64,000 bases of DNA from Humulus lupulus (Eukaryota > Streptophyta > Magnoliopsida > Rosales > Cannabaceae). Each line of letters starts with the position of its first letter. Position 1 is the stretch's first letter. The stretch lies in NCBI RefSeq assembly GCF_963169125.1, contig NC_084802.1, positions 31,898,107-31,962,106 of the forward strand, given 5' to 3'. Shown piece after piece: positions 10,463-22,630 of this stretch. The position numbers were made by a program, and so were the translations under genes. The notes below the pieces were generated by a model. It ran no database searches. It saw nothing but the letters and a program-made list of their open reading frames with translations, and was not told the DNA's origin.

Positions 10463-10471
10463 TTCAAAGGT

Positions 10472-11131
10472 TCATAGAGAACCCATTAGTTCTCCCACTT
10501 TCATGGAGTTCAGATCTTTGGCCTCCTCCATGGCCGTCAGCTTGGTGCTAAACCTATCAGGTAAAACACGAACAATTTTTCGAACTAAAACAGATTCATC
10601 TAATTTTTGACCTAGGGCAAAAAATTCATTAGCAACATCAAACAATCTCTCATAAAAATCAGTAAGAGTTTCAGTTTCAGACATTCTAAGATCATCAATT
10701 TTTTTTTGTAACATAATGGACCTAGAATGCTTGACATCAATAGTTCCTTCAAATTGAGTTTGAAGGATTTGCCAAACTTCTTTGGCCGAATCACAAGAGG
10801 ATATAAGTTTAATATACCCTTCACCAACACCATTGAACAAAGCATGTAAAGCCTTGTTATTGTAACTGGACAATAAATCATTAGCAGTTGACCAATTTAA
10901 CTCAGATTTTACCGTTGTTTCCCCAGTTTTAGTGTCAACCTCAGTTGGTGTTGACCAACCTGTCAAGATAGATCCGCACACCTTCTCATCTTGAGATTTG
11001 ATGAAGGCTTTCATTCTAACCTTCCAGTAAGGATAGTTTGAATCATTAAGCAATGGTGGATATAGAACTCCCTTCTGCAAAAAATGACATGTTGCAAATA
11101 GAAACACAAACAAACGGAAAGAAAAACACAA
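10472..11131 (-). pseudogene. Copia gag N-terminal (UBN2-type) domain
   Basis: Contains PLLNDSNYPYWKVRMKAFIKSQDE, then SCDSAKEVWQILQTQFEGT, LTDFYERLFDVANEF and VLPDRFSTKLTAMEE: the usual order of the UBN2/DUF4219 capsid domain. The nominal first residues (MCFSFRLFVF...) are unlike gag, so the true start is probably lost. The frame ends at TGA where the family continues through LRTFELN. Confidence 0.9.
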
Positions 11132-11156
11132 GATTTCACTAAGATTTTAGTAAACC

Positions 11157-11168
11157 GCTCTGATACCA
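11157..11168 (-). promoter_or_regulatory. Primer-binding site (initiator Met-tRNA) of copia
   Basis: The minus strand reads TGGTATCAGAGC, complementary to the 3' end of plant initiator tRNA-Met. It lies two bases inside the 5' LTR and fixes the element's orientation. Confidence 0.93.
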
Positions 11169-11170
11169 AT

Positions 11171-14147
11171 TGAAATTCAGTTTTTTAAGATTACCAACTG
11201 AATTTAACAAACAATTTAATCAATGTGGTATAGTTAAACAATTATTTGAACAGACAAATATTTTGATGTATCAAGAAAGATTACTGATGAATCAAAATAT
11301 ACGAACAGAAAGTAAATAAACTAAAAGTAACGTGACACAATAAGTTTTTTACGTGGTTCAGAAAACCTAGTCCACGGGGCCACATCCAGAGATAAAATCA
11401 ATTAGTAAAGTCTCAAGAGTACAATAAACAATTGACTTATACAAGTTTAGACTCCCTCTAAATCCTTGTCGCAACTTTGAAGTACTCCACTTTAATAATC
11501 TGATTTTGATAAACACCAAGAACACGAAATCCATTCCGAACTTGATGAGTACTCGCTTCCTCCCGAAGTGAGACTTATGGAAATCTTCTCTCGAAGATTG
11601 TATGTCACGTTCTGTAATGACCCAACTACTCTAGACTTTGGACCATTAATGACTACTATACATAGACACTAATCTTTAATAAAACTTACAAATAAAATAA
11701 TCATAACTTTATTAAAACTTGTAAGACAAATGTTAAACTACATAAAATTTAAAGTAGGATATGGGATCCCATTGTTTTTAAAATAAAAACATAACATAAC
11801 TTTAAGTAAATGGGTTACACAATAAAGTGCGGAAAATACATATAAAGCATAATTTTTTTTTTAAAAGACTAAGAAACGACTTCATCCTCGAATCGAATGC
11901 TCAATCCACCGATTCCATTCTGCCTCAATACACAACCCCCAAGCTGCCAAGAACCTTACCACCACTATAGCTATTTTCCTGCACATACAAACATAAAGGA
12001 ATGAGCCTAATGCCCAGCAAGGAAAATCTAACACATAATCATACACATAAAATTCATATCATAACATATACTAAAACATATACCATAAACATACATATGT
12101 CATATACTACTATAATGGCCATTACTACTTGGGGCTCGTAAACTAAACAAGTCATATGCCCATTAGATTTGTGGGGCTTGCTAGCTAAGCAAGTCATATG
12201 CCCATAAATTTATTGGGACTTGTTAGTTATACAAGTCATATGCCCAAGTCTACACACATACATAATATAACATATAACATAACACATAAATCATAAGATA
12301 ACATATAACATAACATATAAAAACCTATCCTATTTTCCTTATCAAATATACCGGGATATGTGAACAGAATTGGGACTTTGGAACACTCCTAAAAATCATC
12401 ATAGAAGGGTGAGTATACTAAAGAAAATAGGATGAAAAGAATGGACGAACTATACCATCAAGAGTATACTTACCAAAAATCTTACGTTCAAGATCTTAGA
12501 TTTCCTAACCAAGAATAAAGAATAGAGTTAGGATTTTGAGTAGAAAACTATAAGAATAACACAGAAATGAAATAATGAATACCTCGAATGCTTCTATAAC
12601 CGAACTACACCTCGAACCGAAAAATACTATGAACCTTACTTCCCGAGTGTTTATTAAGCTTATAAAGTTAAAGCTTATATTCCCAACCCAAGTGTTTAAG
12701 CACTCAAAATAACCTACCAGCTTGCAGACTCTGAACTTAGCTTGATGAATGAATAAATGGCTGGGTACTAGGTCCTATTTATAGAGTTCAAGGATGAAAA
12801 GATCTTCATTTAACTTGAATAAAATAATGGCTTTTTAATTGAAAAATATTTGAATTATCGTTCAGCAGAGGCTGAAGACTCGGTCAGAAAGATGATGGAC
12901 TTATCAAGAGGTTAAAGATTAAAATGAGCTCGGTTTAAAAAACATTCAAAGGAGTCGATATATTGCCTGGGCTAATATGCCCGAGGTTCGTCGAGGTGAT
13001 CATGCGAAGTTACGTGTTTTTCGTATTCCCGTATGGCGATATATCGCCCCCCTATAGCTGCGATATATCGGCATACGCTGAAATATTAAACACGAAATTG
13101 CACATTTTCAACCTAATTTGAATTGAGTAAACAGCCTTGACTAAGTCCTCTAATGATTTCAAAGCTGCTGACAGACCCTAGGATATTCAAATATTAATCT
13201 TAATAAACTTATTCCTCAAAAATACTTAATTATCATTAAACATACATATGACAAGTGTTACTCTCTTATTGGGTCTATCTAACCTTATAATATAATAAAT
13301 ATCACCATCAATATCAGTCATATTAATCAAACCTTAGGTTAAAATTGATATTCTTAAACTATAGGTTAAACTTAGAAAATCTACAAGTGTTACTACAAGT
13401 GTCCAATTAAATCCTGGTCTGAATCAAAATCCACAGTCATAAAAATACTACAATTATTACTATTGCTACTACTATCTAACTATCTATGTAAAGTTCTTGG
13501 ACTCTACACGTTCATAAGCTTTATGATTTGTTTAAGAATAAACAACACAAAGAAAAACAACAAACAAAAAGATAGTTGAACAAAGACTACTCTTTACATA
13601 CAAAAGAACTCTTCAAAATATAAAACGTCAGAGCAGTGAAGAGCTGAGATTAGCTGCTGCTTAGTTCTGTATTTATAGAGTTTAGGAAACCCTAAGCCAG
13701 CCAATCTTGTTTATGGTCCCAATCAGACCAAATCAAGAAGGTACTAAAAATAGCTTCCAATTACATTAACTGTAAGATTTTTCAGATGAGACAGAGAATC
13801 ATTCTGTAGCATCAGGAAAATCGACGAATATGGACTTAAATCCCAACCAGGTTCATTTCGATATTTCCTTCCTTGGGCACAAAACATCATTCATTTTCCT
13901 CTTTTTAAACCAAATAAAATCAAGGAAAATATGCAGATAATAATTCTATAATACACATACTTATTGTAGACAAAGTTGCCATAAATAAATAAAGAAATTT
14001 GACCATATATAAAATGCACTTAATAAAGAATTTATTCTTACCAAAAAAAGACATAATCCACTTACTTACCCGATATATAATTTTGAAAACACCAATTAAA
14101 TAATAAAATATATTTATTAAAAAAGTTAGGTAATTTAGGATTTTACA
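11171..14147 (-). repeat. 5' LTR of copia, interrupted by a solo LTR
   Basis: Homologous to 2999-4061. About 1076 bp remain when the nested 11613-13508 and its 5-bp target duplication are removed. The TATA box (TATAAATA, minus) is at 13670-13677. It ends in ATTTTACA, followed by the AAGGT target duplication at 14148-14152. Confidence 0.92.
11613..13508 (-). mobile_element. Solo LTR (1896 bp), Ty3/gypsy-like, in the copia 5' LTR
   Basis: Starts TGTAATGACCCAACTAC and ends GGACTCTACA, flanked by perfect CGTTC duplications (11608-11612 and 13509-13513). No internal region remains, which is the usual product of LTR-LTR recombination. A TATA-like TATAAATAG lies on the minus strand at 12776-12784. 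Three GATATAT(C/T)-centred dyads (12956-12967, 13035-13048, 13060-13072) lie upstream of it in that orientation. At about 12120-12245 a roughly 50-bp unit with CAAGTCATATGCCCA occurs three times. Confidence 0.9.
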
Positions 14148-14152
14148 AAGGT

Positions 14153-14880
14153 TAATAGTATATATACTTTTGATTAAATAAAAATGAACTACCGTTCCTG
14201 ATTTTATAAGGAAAGGTTGAAAACAAAAGTTTGTTTTTTTCCAATACGAGACTCTTTGCATATTATTATTGTTGTTTTTAAGTGTGTTTTAGAAAAATCC
14301 CTAGTAATTAGATGTAATTAGTGAGGATTGCTAAATTATATGTTTTTTTTGTTTCAGTAAGTAATTACACTGAAATCCTATAACTAAACCGTATAATTAT
14401 ACCAAAATAATATTAATTATCAAATATAATGTTTTTCTTTCTAATATTAATATTTTCTTAGAAAAATATTCATATTATTTTTACAATTTTCCATATTTCT
14501 TGGCGAAAATATATTTTTTATTTATTATTGTTATTTTTCATATTTTTTCTTCTTCAGATAATAATTATAAACTATTTTAGAAGATAATGATTTCTTTATT
14601 AAATTTTATGTTTATATTATATATATTTTTTTATCGGAAACATAATTTCAAGTAAAAAACAAAAAACAAAAAACAAAAAATTAGCATTAATAATGCGAAT
14701 CTATATATGTTTATTGCTTTTATTTAATTATTGTTGTTGAAGCATAAAATGTTAGGCTTGAAATGTACTGTCAGATCATTTTCTCAAATACTCATACAAT
14801 TTATGCAATGTAACCAGTTAAGTCTCCCCGATATTCTCTCTAGTGAGAGTTTTTTGTGGGATTTCAAGTCTCCTCACCTC
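14153..14880. other. AT-rich DNA, no gene seen
   Basis: Extremely AT-rich, including a tandem ACAAAAA tract near 14657-14682. No coding frame or element boundary recognised. Confidence 0.5.
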
Positions 14881-15310
14881 CGGTGAGGTGTTTAGTTATG
14901 ATCAAAGTGTGTGGTTAAAGTTACATGAGTAGATTGGTTTCTGGTGTTGTAGTAGTGTCGATAGTGTTATCTCGACAAATTGATGGATGTGGAGCTTGTG
15001 AGACGGTTGAATGATGTCCTTCATTTGGATGACGATGATGGTCTAGTGGTTCGAGTAGAGAAGGAGAAGGTGGAGGAGGGTAAGAGGCAACTTGATTTTA
15101 TGTCTTATAGGTGAGTTTTAGGTGTGTTTTAATGTGTTAGTTTATGTTGTGTTTTAGTAATTTTAGGATTGTTTTGTGAAGTTCTATGCTTTTATTTGTG
15201 TTGCTTTAGGCCTGGAAGGATTTGGGACGAATTGAAATTGAAATAGGTTCGGAAACTCGAGAAAAAGACAAAGTTGAGAAATTTTTTCATTTGGAAGCGA
15301 GTGGTGAACC
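14881..15310 (+). pseudogene. Gene-like or LINE ORF1-like fragment truncated by Athila
   Basis: An ATG at 14982 opens an acidic frame (VELVRRLNDVLHLDDDDGLVVRVEKEK) that stops in TCTTATAGGTGAG. An intron-like stretch follows (GTGAG at about 15111 to TTGCTTTAG near 15210), then PGRIWDELKLK and a stop. Acidic N-termini followed by a PGR block occur in plant LINE ORF1 and DUF4283 proteins, but the match is weak. It ends abruptly at the Athila LTR. Confidence 0.35.
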
Positions 15311-16711
15311 TGATAACTCCATTTTAGTGTCATTTTAGGATGTACTTTTGTGGTAATCTTGAGTCTTTTTGTTTGTTTTGTGCAAGATTACGCTTGTGTT
15401 TATCTTTGTCTTTGTTGTAGGTAGGTACTATGAATCATGAGCTAACGTGACAAGAAGAGGAAATGGTGGAAAAATGGAGCTTTTGGTGGTTGTTCGACTC
15501 AAATTGGCGTTAAGGATGAGTTACAAGAAGTTTTTGATGAAGGAAGGATTTCAAAAGGTCAAAATTTGACAAAAAAATAGAATTAGAGACGTGACATGGG
15601 CTTAAGGGCGGCAACTCTAGCAAAGTCAGAGGCTGCATAACCTGCTGAAAGGAATTAGAGTCGCGACTTGGTCAAGAGAGTCGCAGCGCTAGAAGAAACA
15701 AAGGCAAATCTAAGAGGCGCATCAAGACGCGGGCCATGACCTTGGTGAAGAGGGCCGCAACACCTGAAGACCTAACCAGATTCTGCAATGCCTTAAAAAA
15801 GACACTGGCCGCGACCTAAGAAAGGCCAAGTGGCGGCACGCTTTGCCAACAAAAAAGAATTCATTTTTTTTATATATAAATTCAGACTTTAGATTTTAAT
15901 GAGAATTAGGTCAAATGTTTTATTACGAATTTAGAGAGCAATTCTGATTCTAAGACATTATTTTCTACAATTTCATATTTTTATTTCTTCTTCAAGCTTT
16001 TGGATTTTATGTTTCTGAATAATTATTTTGTTGTTTTAGTCATGTCTAATATGAACTAAATCCTCTATCTAGGGGTTCATTTAGTCACTTTGATTTCTAT
16101 TTAATTTTATTATGATGTTCTATTGATTCTTCTTCTTTATTCTAATCTATATAATGTTTGCCTAATGCTAGTAAATACTTCATCAATATTTGCTTGATTT
16201 ATGATTTTGATTCAAATTCGAAAGATGCGAATTGAATATGCTATCGTTATATATACATAGGTTACATATTGGACGAGAGTATCTATATGACTTGTGTAGC
16301 AATTAGGTTACCATTCTTAATGCCTGCTATGTGTTTAAGTTTATCACAGAGATGTAGAAAACCTGCATATAGGTTGAGATCTTATATCTTGAAAAAGAAT
16401 ATGAATCAATTTTTGTTAACTTCCTATTAAAATAGGAAGAAGAGATTTATAATTGATTAGTAAAATTAATAGAATGAAAAGTTGATGAAGCTAATACCCT
16501 AGGTTTTTAATTATTGAATCAATCTTTATTATTGCAAAGTTTATTTTTATTTTAAGTCTTAGTTTAAAAATCACTCTATTTTCGACAGACAAATAGAAAT
16601 TTAAAAGCAATTATTGGTATTGGTTGATAGTCCTTTTGGGAACGATACTTTGCTTACTATTTTATTAGTTGAATCGATTGTGTATACTTGCACATCATAT
16701 TTTGCCAATCA
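15311..16711 (+). repeat. 5' LTR of the Athila element
   Basis: Starts TGATAACTCCATTTTAGTGTC and ends near CCAATCA, six bases before the primer site. It matches 45570-45653 plus 57242-58204 up to position 16354. A block of four GC-rich dyads (about 15590-15840, based on GTCGCGACTTG...TCGCGGC) ends shortly before a TATA box TATATATAAA (15871-15880). The bases near the right end (GGAACGATACTTTGC, ATACTTGCACATC) are the reverse of the left ends of the LTRs at 4730 and 19652. Confidence 0.8.
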
Positions 16712-16717
16712 AGTTCT

Positions 16718-16735
16718 TGGGGTCATTGCCGGGGA
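16718..16735 (+). promoter_or_regulatory. Primer-binding site of Athila (Asp-tRNA type)
   Basis: TGGGGTCATTGCCGGGGA is a slightly mutated form of the Athila-lineage primer site TGGCGCCGTTGCCGGGGA. Confidence 0.85.
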
Positions 16736-16840
16736 CTAATATCCAATATCAAAATTAATTGTTTTTTGTTCTACTTTGGTTTTTTACTTTAAGTACTCAT
16801 TCGGATGCTGACTGTATTGTGTTTCAGGAATTATCATTAT

Positions 16841-18300
16841 ATGCAGGGAAGTAGACAAAATGAACTCATGCCGGTAGATCTTGAAATTGAGAGAATGTGC
16901 AGACAAAACCGAAAGATAAAGAAAATGTTGGATTTTGCCATGGCTGAGAATGCGAATAATGGTGGCAACAGCAATGCAAATATGGGTAATGCGAGGAACA
17001 CAACAGTTGAGGTTGACCCGCCATTGAGAAATTATGTACTCCCTACTATTATGGGGATACATTCAAGTATTCGTCCTCCTACTGTAGAGGTGAATAATTT
17101 TGAGATAAAACCCTCGATCATTTAGATGGTACAAAATTGTGTACAATTTGGGGGATTACCAAAAGAGGATCCGAATCTCCACATCACCAATTTTTAAGAG
17201 TTGTGTGCAACATTCAAAATAAATGGGGTGAGTAACGATGTTGACAGATTAAGATTATTCCTGTTTTCGTTAAGATACCGAGCTAAGAGTTTGTTGAATT
17301 AATTACAAGCCAACTCTATAGTCACTTGGGAAGATTTGGCTAAGAAATTCCTTGGTAAATATTTTCCTCCTGTGAAGTTAACTCAATATAGAGGAGAGAT
17401 TAATAACTTTCTTCAGTTGGATGGGGAGTCTTTATATGATGTGTGGGAGCTTTTTAAAGAGTTGCAAAGGAAGTACCCACATCATGGAATAGAGAAGTGG
17501 CTACTGGTGCACACATTTTACAATGGTTTAGGGGGAAATACAAGGAAAATTATTGATGCAACATCGGGAGGAGCGTTTATGAGAAAAAAATGCTAATGAA
17601 GCTTATGAATTACTGGAAGAGATGGCCATGAATAACTACAATTGGCCCATTGAGCGTGAGAATAAGATGGTGGCAGGAGTCTTAGAGGTCGATCCTATTG
17701 CTTTATTGACCACTCAAGTGGTATCTCTAACCAAGAAATTGTAGCAGAATAGCTGACCCAAGAAATGCAAGTACAGAATGTAACGAGTTGTGAGATTTGT
17801 GGGGGTCCGCATTCTTATGAGAAATGCCCGAGCACTGCTAGTTGCTCAACAGACATGAACAATTTGCCTTTGGAACAGGCACATGATATTGTTAACTTTC
17901 CAAGACCTGCACACAACACTTACTTGAATACATATACTCCTGCGTGGAAGAATCACCCCAACTTGTCTTGGAAAAATAACCCAGGTTTACAACCACATTA
18001 TTTACCTTAACCCCACCTCATCAACCAACTTATGGACTACACTCTAGGCCTTATTATGATCCGAACCCACGCCCATCTCATCCACTACCACATCCTCCGA
18101 TGAACTCACCTAAAACTTAACTTGACTAGTTAAATCAATTCATGACAGAGACAAGGTCTTCAGTCAGGAATTTGGAGACACAAATGGGTCAGTTGGCTAA
18201 ACTACTTTCTAGTAGACCGCAAGGGAATTTGCCTAGTTCCACAGAGGTTAATCCCAAAGAGCAATGTCAAGCTGTCACTTTGAGGAGTGGGATTAAGTAA
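16841..18300 (+). pseudogene. Athila gag with zinc knuckle, frameshifted
   Basis: Begins MQGSRQNELMPVDLEIERM. The capsid domain shows RLRLFLFSLRYRAKSLL, WEDLAKKFLGKYFPP and FYNGLGGNTRKIIDA. Internal stops (near 17123, 17195 and 17299) and a frameshift in an A7 run near 17585 break it. The knuckle at about 17794-17832 is CEICGGPHSYEKC (C-x2-C-x3-H-x4-C), with all ligands present. After it comes a Pro/Asn-rich linker, then METQMGQLAKLLSSR-like sequence, typical just before the protease. Confidence 0.85.
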
Positions 18301-18312
18301 GATGAGCCTACA

Positions 18313-19065
18313 GTGGATGGCAAGGGAAAGAAGACAGAGGATCAACATGCCACTAGTCCAGCACAAGAGGAGGTTACTGAAGACCTTTCAAAGAAAGAAA
18401 AACCGAAATACACCGAGCCTACACCAATGATTCCTTATCCTCAACGGTTCCGAAAGGCCAATCTTGACAAACAATTCTCCAAATTTCTTGAGTTATTTAA
18501 GAAACTTCACATTAAAATTCCCTTTGCCGAGGCTCTTGAACAAATGCCTAGTTATGTGAAGTTTATGAAAGATATATTGTCTAATAAGAGAAAAATGGAG
18601 GACTATGAAACCATGGCATTGACAGAAGAGTGTAGTGCAATTATTCAAAAGAAACTTCCTCAAAAGTTAACAGATTCGGGTAGCTTCACTATACCTTGCA
18701 CCATTGGGAACTTTCATTGTGAGAGGACTTTATGTGATTTGGGTGCAAGCATTAATTTAATGTCGTTGTTCGTATTTAGAAGACTTGGTTTGGGGGAAGC
18801 TAGACCCACTACTATTACTCTTCAATTGGCTGACCGTTCATTAACACATCCCCGAGGTATTATTGAAGACGTTCTTGTCAAAGTGGACAAGTTCATTTTT
18901 CCCACTAATTTTATTGTTCTTGATATGGAGGAAGATGAAGATGTTCCTATTATTTTGGAAAGACTGTTTTCAGCCACCGGTCAAGCTTTGATAGATGTTC
19001 AGAAGGGTGAGTTAAGGCTTAGAGTACAAGGTGATGAGGTTTTTTTTAATGTCTTTAAAGCCTAG
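18313..19065 (+). pseudogene. Athila aspartic protease region
   Basis: A 250-codon open stretch: KFLELFKKLHIKIPFAEAL, MPSYVKFMKDILS, then the protease core CDLGASINLMSLFVFRRLGLG with catalytic Asp-Leu-Gly-Ala-Ser, LQLADRS and IILERLFSATG. It processes the Gag-Pol polyprotein. This is the longest undamaged frame of the element; a TAG at 19063-19065 ends it before the RT. Confidence 0.88.
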
Positions 19066-19107
19066 AAATACCCTTCAGCTAGTGACAATTGTTTCAGTGT
19101 TAGTGTA

Positions 19108-19651
19108 TTGGAGAAACAAGGTGAAAGGGTCAAGTATTTTAAGGATCCACTTGAGTTGAGTTTGGTTTCAAGTCCAAGAGAGTGTGATGGTACTGAAGCC
19201 AACAAGTATGTTAAGTGGTTGAAATTGGGGCAAGTGCCTGAGAGACCACTTCCATCTATTGAGAAACCAATAGTCCTTGAGTTAAAGACATTGCCTGACC
19301 ACCTTCAGTATGCATATTTGGGTGAGAACAATACACTACCGGTTATTATATCAGCTTCGTTATCTCTAATTGAAGAAGAGAAGCTACTTAGGGTGTTGAG
19401 GGCTCACAAGCTAGCAATTGGGTGGACTTTGGCAAATATCAAGGGTATAAGCTCTTCCACGGTGATGCACCGCATATTAATGGAGGAGGATAGTAAGCCT
19501 AGTATTGATGCTCAGAGAAGGCTTAATCCTTCAATGAAGGAGGTGGTAAGGAAGGAAATCCTTAAATGGTTGGATGAAGGGGTGATTTACCCAATATTTG
19601 AGACTGCATGGGTCCTGTTCATATGGTCCCGAAGAAAGGTGGCATGACAAT
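19108..19651 (+). pseudogene. N-terminal part of Athila reverse transcriptase
   Basis: Runs from LPDHLQYAYLGENNTLPVIIS through AIGWTLANIKGIS to EVVRKEILKWLDEGVIYPI, the standard lead-in to gypsy RT. A small deletion around 19610 shifts frame just before the VPKKGGMT motif. That motif is then split by the solo LTR at 19652. Confidence 0.88.
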
Positions 19652-21182
19652 TGTTGCGAAATTTTAAGCTATGCAAGTGCACACAGTCGCAATTTGTAAT
19701 AATATGGTAAAAACCAAGTATCGTCCTCAAGGACTGAATTCTCAATTACCAATCAATTAATTTATCTTTCTATTTGATCAATTAGAATTCTTGATTCTTA
19801 TAGACACAACAAAAGAAACTATAATATTCAGAAACAATAATTAAAAATTAAATAAAATAACAAAACCTTGGATTAAATTCACTGTAAAACAATTAGGAAT
19901 CCTAATCTTCTCTACTATCCACTCTATTAATCTTTAATGCAATTACTACTGAAACTCTTCTCATTGAAATGATAGGTATGCAAAAGTGTTAACTATTCGA
20001 GTTAAGAAATAGAAAACTCGACCTAGTGTGAATTCCCTATATTTCTATGGTCAATTCAAACAATAGGAAGCAATGAATACAACCCTCAATCACATAAACC
20101 AATTTGATACTCTCGTTCTAAATTGAAATCTATGTCTATTCAATTTTAGCATATTCAAATCTCACTTTTCAGATTTTGATTCAAATTCGTAAATCATATG
20201 TAAAAGATGCGCAGTCAATTACATACACAATAAACACAAATTGAATAGATTTCAGATGAAGGAGAAATAGATAATTGCATTAAATCATAATAGAGTTTCA
20301 AGAGAGTCAATTAGAAAACCTAAACAGAAATTTAGTTCATAAACATGACTAAATCAAACATAAACATAGAATCAAAAGATAAAGAAAAAGAAAAAGAACT
20401 CTGAGTTTTCTTGTTGTTTCTTCTCTAGCCTCCTTGCTTAATCTCATCTCCCCCCTAAAAACGTCAATAAAGAAGTTTTTATAGACCCTAATTCATTTTT
20501 GCATGAAAAGACAAGATTACCCTTGAAAATCCCCCTAAATTGTGTTTCCGTACGGACCCTAGCGCTGGGGCGCTAAGGAATAGCGCTGTAAATAAGTCTC
20601 AAAACACGTTTCTGGAAAATTGATGGCGCTGGGGTGCTGAAACATAGTGCCTAGGCGCTATAACCCGCATCAAAATATGCTCTCTGTTTCTCGGCAGCGC
20701 TGGGGCGCTACTTTGCACAGAATAAAACTGACTCGTTTTGAACAGCTTGCAGCGTCTGCTCATCGTATTTTGATCATAACTCCTTCAATATAACTCCGAA
20801 TTGAATGATTAAAAAAGCTATGGAAAGCTAAGAGAAATATCTACAACTTATTTTTCTAGACATGTTTCTAGAAAGTGATTAAATCCTTGTCAAAATGTGG
20901 CATACAGTCTCAGACTTGCGTTATAGAACATAAACGATGTGTGTTGAGCCTCTTTAATGTAGTATCTTCCACACATGATGTCTTGAAACTCCACAATCAA
21001 CACTAAATCCATCTTATTCATCATTTTAAACATGTTTCTTCTCATCTCATGCCATAGTATGCACTTGACCATTAAAATCTGAAACAAAAAGAAAACAAGC
21101 GTAAATCTGCACTAAACAATCCTAAATAACTAAAAACACAACCTAAAACGATCTCTAAAACAAACCTAAAATGACCCTAACA
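19652..21182 (-). mobile_element. Solo Athila-like LTR (1531 bp) splitting the Athila RT
   Basis: Starts TGTTGCGAAATTTTAAGC and ends ACCCTAACA. The flanking 5-mers ACAAT (19647-19651) and ACAGT (21183-21187) differ at one base. Its reverse complement ends like the Athila 5' LTR, so it lies in minus orientation. It has a TATA-like TATAAAA (minus, 20477-20483). Dyads of the AGCGCTGGGGCGCT type lie at 20560-20575, 20581-20589, 20624-20640, 20645-20660 and 20695-20710, upstream of that TATA in element orientation. Confidence 0.87.
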
Positions 21183-22030
21183 ACAGTCGTTAAAAAAGAT
21201 AATAATGAACTGATTCCAACTCGTACGGTGACGGGGTGGAGAATTTGTATAGACTACCATAAATTGAATAATGCAACAAGGAAGGACCATTTCCCCTTGC
21301 CTTTTGTTTATCAGTTGTTGGACAGATTGGCAGGCCATCCTTATTACTATTTCTTGGATGGGTATTCGGGGTACCATCAAATTTCCATAACACTGGAAGA
21401 TCAAGAAAAAACCACCTTCACGTGCCTATATGAACTATTTTCATTTCGGAGAATGCCATTTGGGTTATGTAATGCTCCAGCAACATTTCAGAGATGTATG
21501 ATGTCTATCTTCACAGACATGGTGGAAATAGGTATAAAGATCTTCATGGATGATTTTTCAGTCTTTGGGACTTCTTTTGATGGATGTTTGGCTAATTTGG
21601 AGAAGGTTTGGAAAAGATGTGAGGAGTCAAATTTAATATTCAATTGGGATAAATGTCACTTTATGGTGACAGAAGGAATAGTCTTGGGCCACAAAATTTT
21701 ACGCCATGTAATTGAGGTAGACAGGGCCAAGATATCTACAATAGAAAACTTACCTCCACCGGTGTCTATTAAGGGGGTTCATAGTTTTTGGGCCACGCTG
21801 GATTTTATAGGAGGTTTATAAAGGAATTTTCAAATATTTCGAAGCCCTTATCTACTATACTTATGAATGGTGTGGTGTTTGACTTTGATGTTGAATGTGT
21901 AAGGGGATTTATCACACTGAAGGAGAAATTGGTTTCTACTTCTATTGTTGTGTCGCATGATTGGGATCAACCTTTTGAATTGATGTGTGATGCGGGCGAT
22001 TATGTAGTAGGAGCAGTTCTGGGATAGTGA
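21183..22030 (+). pseudogene. Athila reverse transcriptase core and start of RNase H
   Basis: Resumes at VVKKDNNELIPTRTVTGWRICIDYHKLN, then FLDGYSGYHQI with a catalytic Asp, MPFGLCNAPATFQR, and the active site FMDDFSVFG (the Met-Asp-Asp form typical of Athila). A frameshift near 21790 moves to a frame with GHAGFYRRFIKEFS (RT thumb/connection), then MCDAGDYVVGAVLG, the first RNase H motif. It ends at consecutive stops near 22025. Confidence 0.92.
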
Positions 22031-22630
22031 GTTGAAAAGGTATTCCGAACGATTTATTATGCTAGTCGAACCTTTAATGATGCTCAATTAAATTTTGCAA
22101 CTATTGAGAAGGAATTACTTGCAATTGTCTTTGCGTTCGATAATTTCAGGCCATATTTAATTGGTAATAAGGTTATTGTTTACACATATCATTTTGCTAT
22201 TAAGTACCTTATTACCAAGAAGGATACTAAACCCCACTTGATTCGACGGGTCCTATTATTGCAAGAGTTTGATATGGAAATTCGTGACAAAAAGGGGACA
22301 GAAAATCTAGTTACAAATCATTTATCTACATTGGAAAAAGGAGAAGAGCCTAATGAGAAAGAGGAACAAATTGATGAAAACTTTCCGGATGAACAATTAT
22401 TTTCCATTGAAAGTGAAGAAAAGCTATCGTGGTTTGCTGATTATATCAATTATTTGGTAGCTAAAGTTGTGCCTCTGGACATGTCAAGGCAGCAACTGAA
22501 AACGTTTTATTCGGAAGTCAAGCATTATTATTGGGATGATCCCATTCTCTTTCATCATTGTGTAGATCAAGTAATTAGAAGATGTATTCCGGAAGAGGAG
22601 ATGATTTCCATTCTTACTCATTGCCATACC
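22031..22630 (+). pseudogene. Athila RNase H and connection to integrase
   Basis: [28 protein letters not shown], with the RNase H Glu in EKELLA, then [35 protein letters not shown] and NHLSTLE, in standard gypsy order. Usual catalytic Asp positions are altered (for example TYHFAIKYL where the family has TDH), suggesting loss of activity. [16 protein letters not shown] is intact. Confidence 0.85.

Larger units (their letters stand above)
2999..14147 (-). mobile_element. Ty1/copia LTR retrotransposon, degenerate, with nested insertions
   Basis: Both LTRs are present (3' LTR 2999-4061, 5' LTR 11171-14147, minus orientation) with a perfect 5-bp target duplication AAGGT (2994-2998 and 14148-14152). 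On the minus strand the order is LTR, Met-tRNA primer site, gag with zinc knuckles, protease, GAG-pre-integrase, integrase, RNase H remnant, PPT, LTR. Integrase upstream of RNase H identifies copia. Three LTRs of other families sit inside (4730-5942, 8583-9178, 11613-13508). The reverse transcriptase is deleted and frames are broken, so the element is dead. Confidence 0.93.

Noticed and set aside
11157..11168. tRNA-like sequence (also 35912-35923 and 60584-60595)
   Set aside because: Only the 12-base complement of a tRNA 3' end beside LTR boundaries; no cloverleaf. These are primer-binding sites.
15111..15220. A real spliced host gene at 14982-15310
   Set aside because: The GTGAG...TTTAG segment is intron-like, but the next exon stops after a dozen codons and is cut by the Athila LTR. 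At most a fragment.
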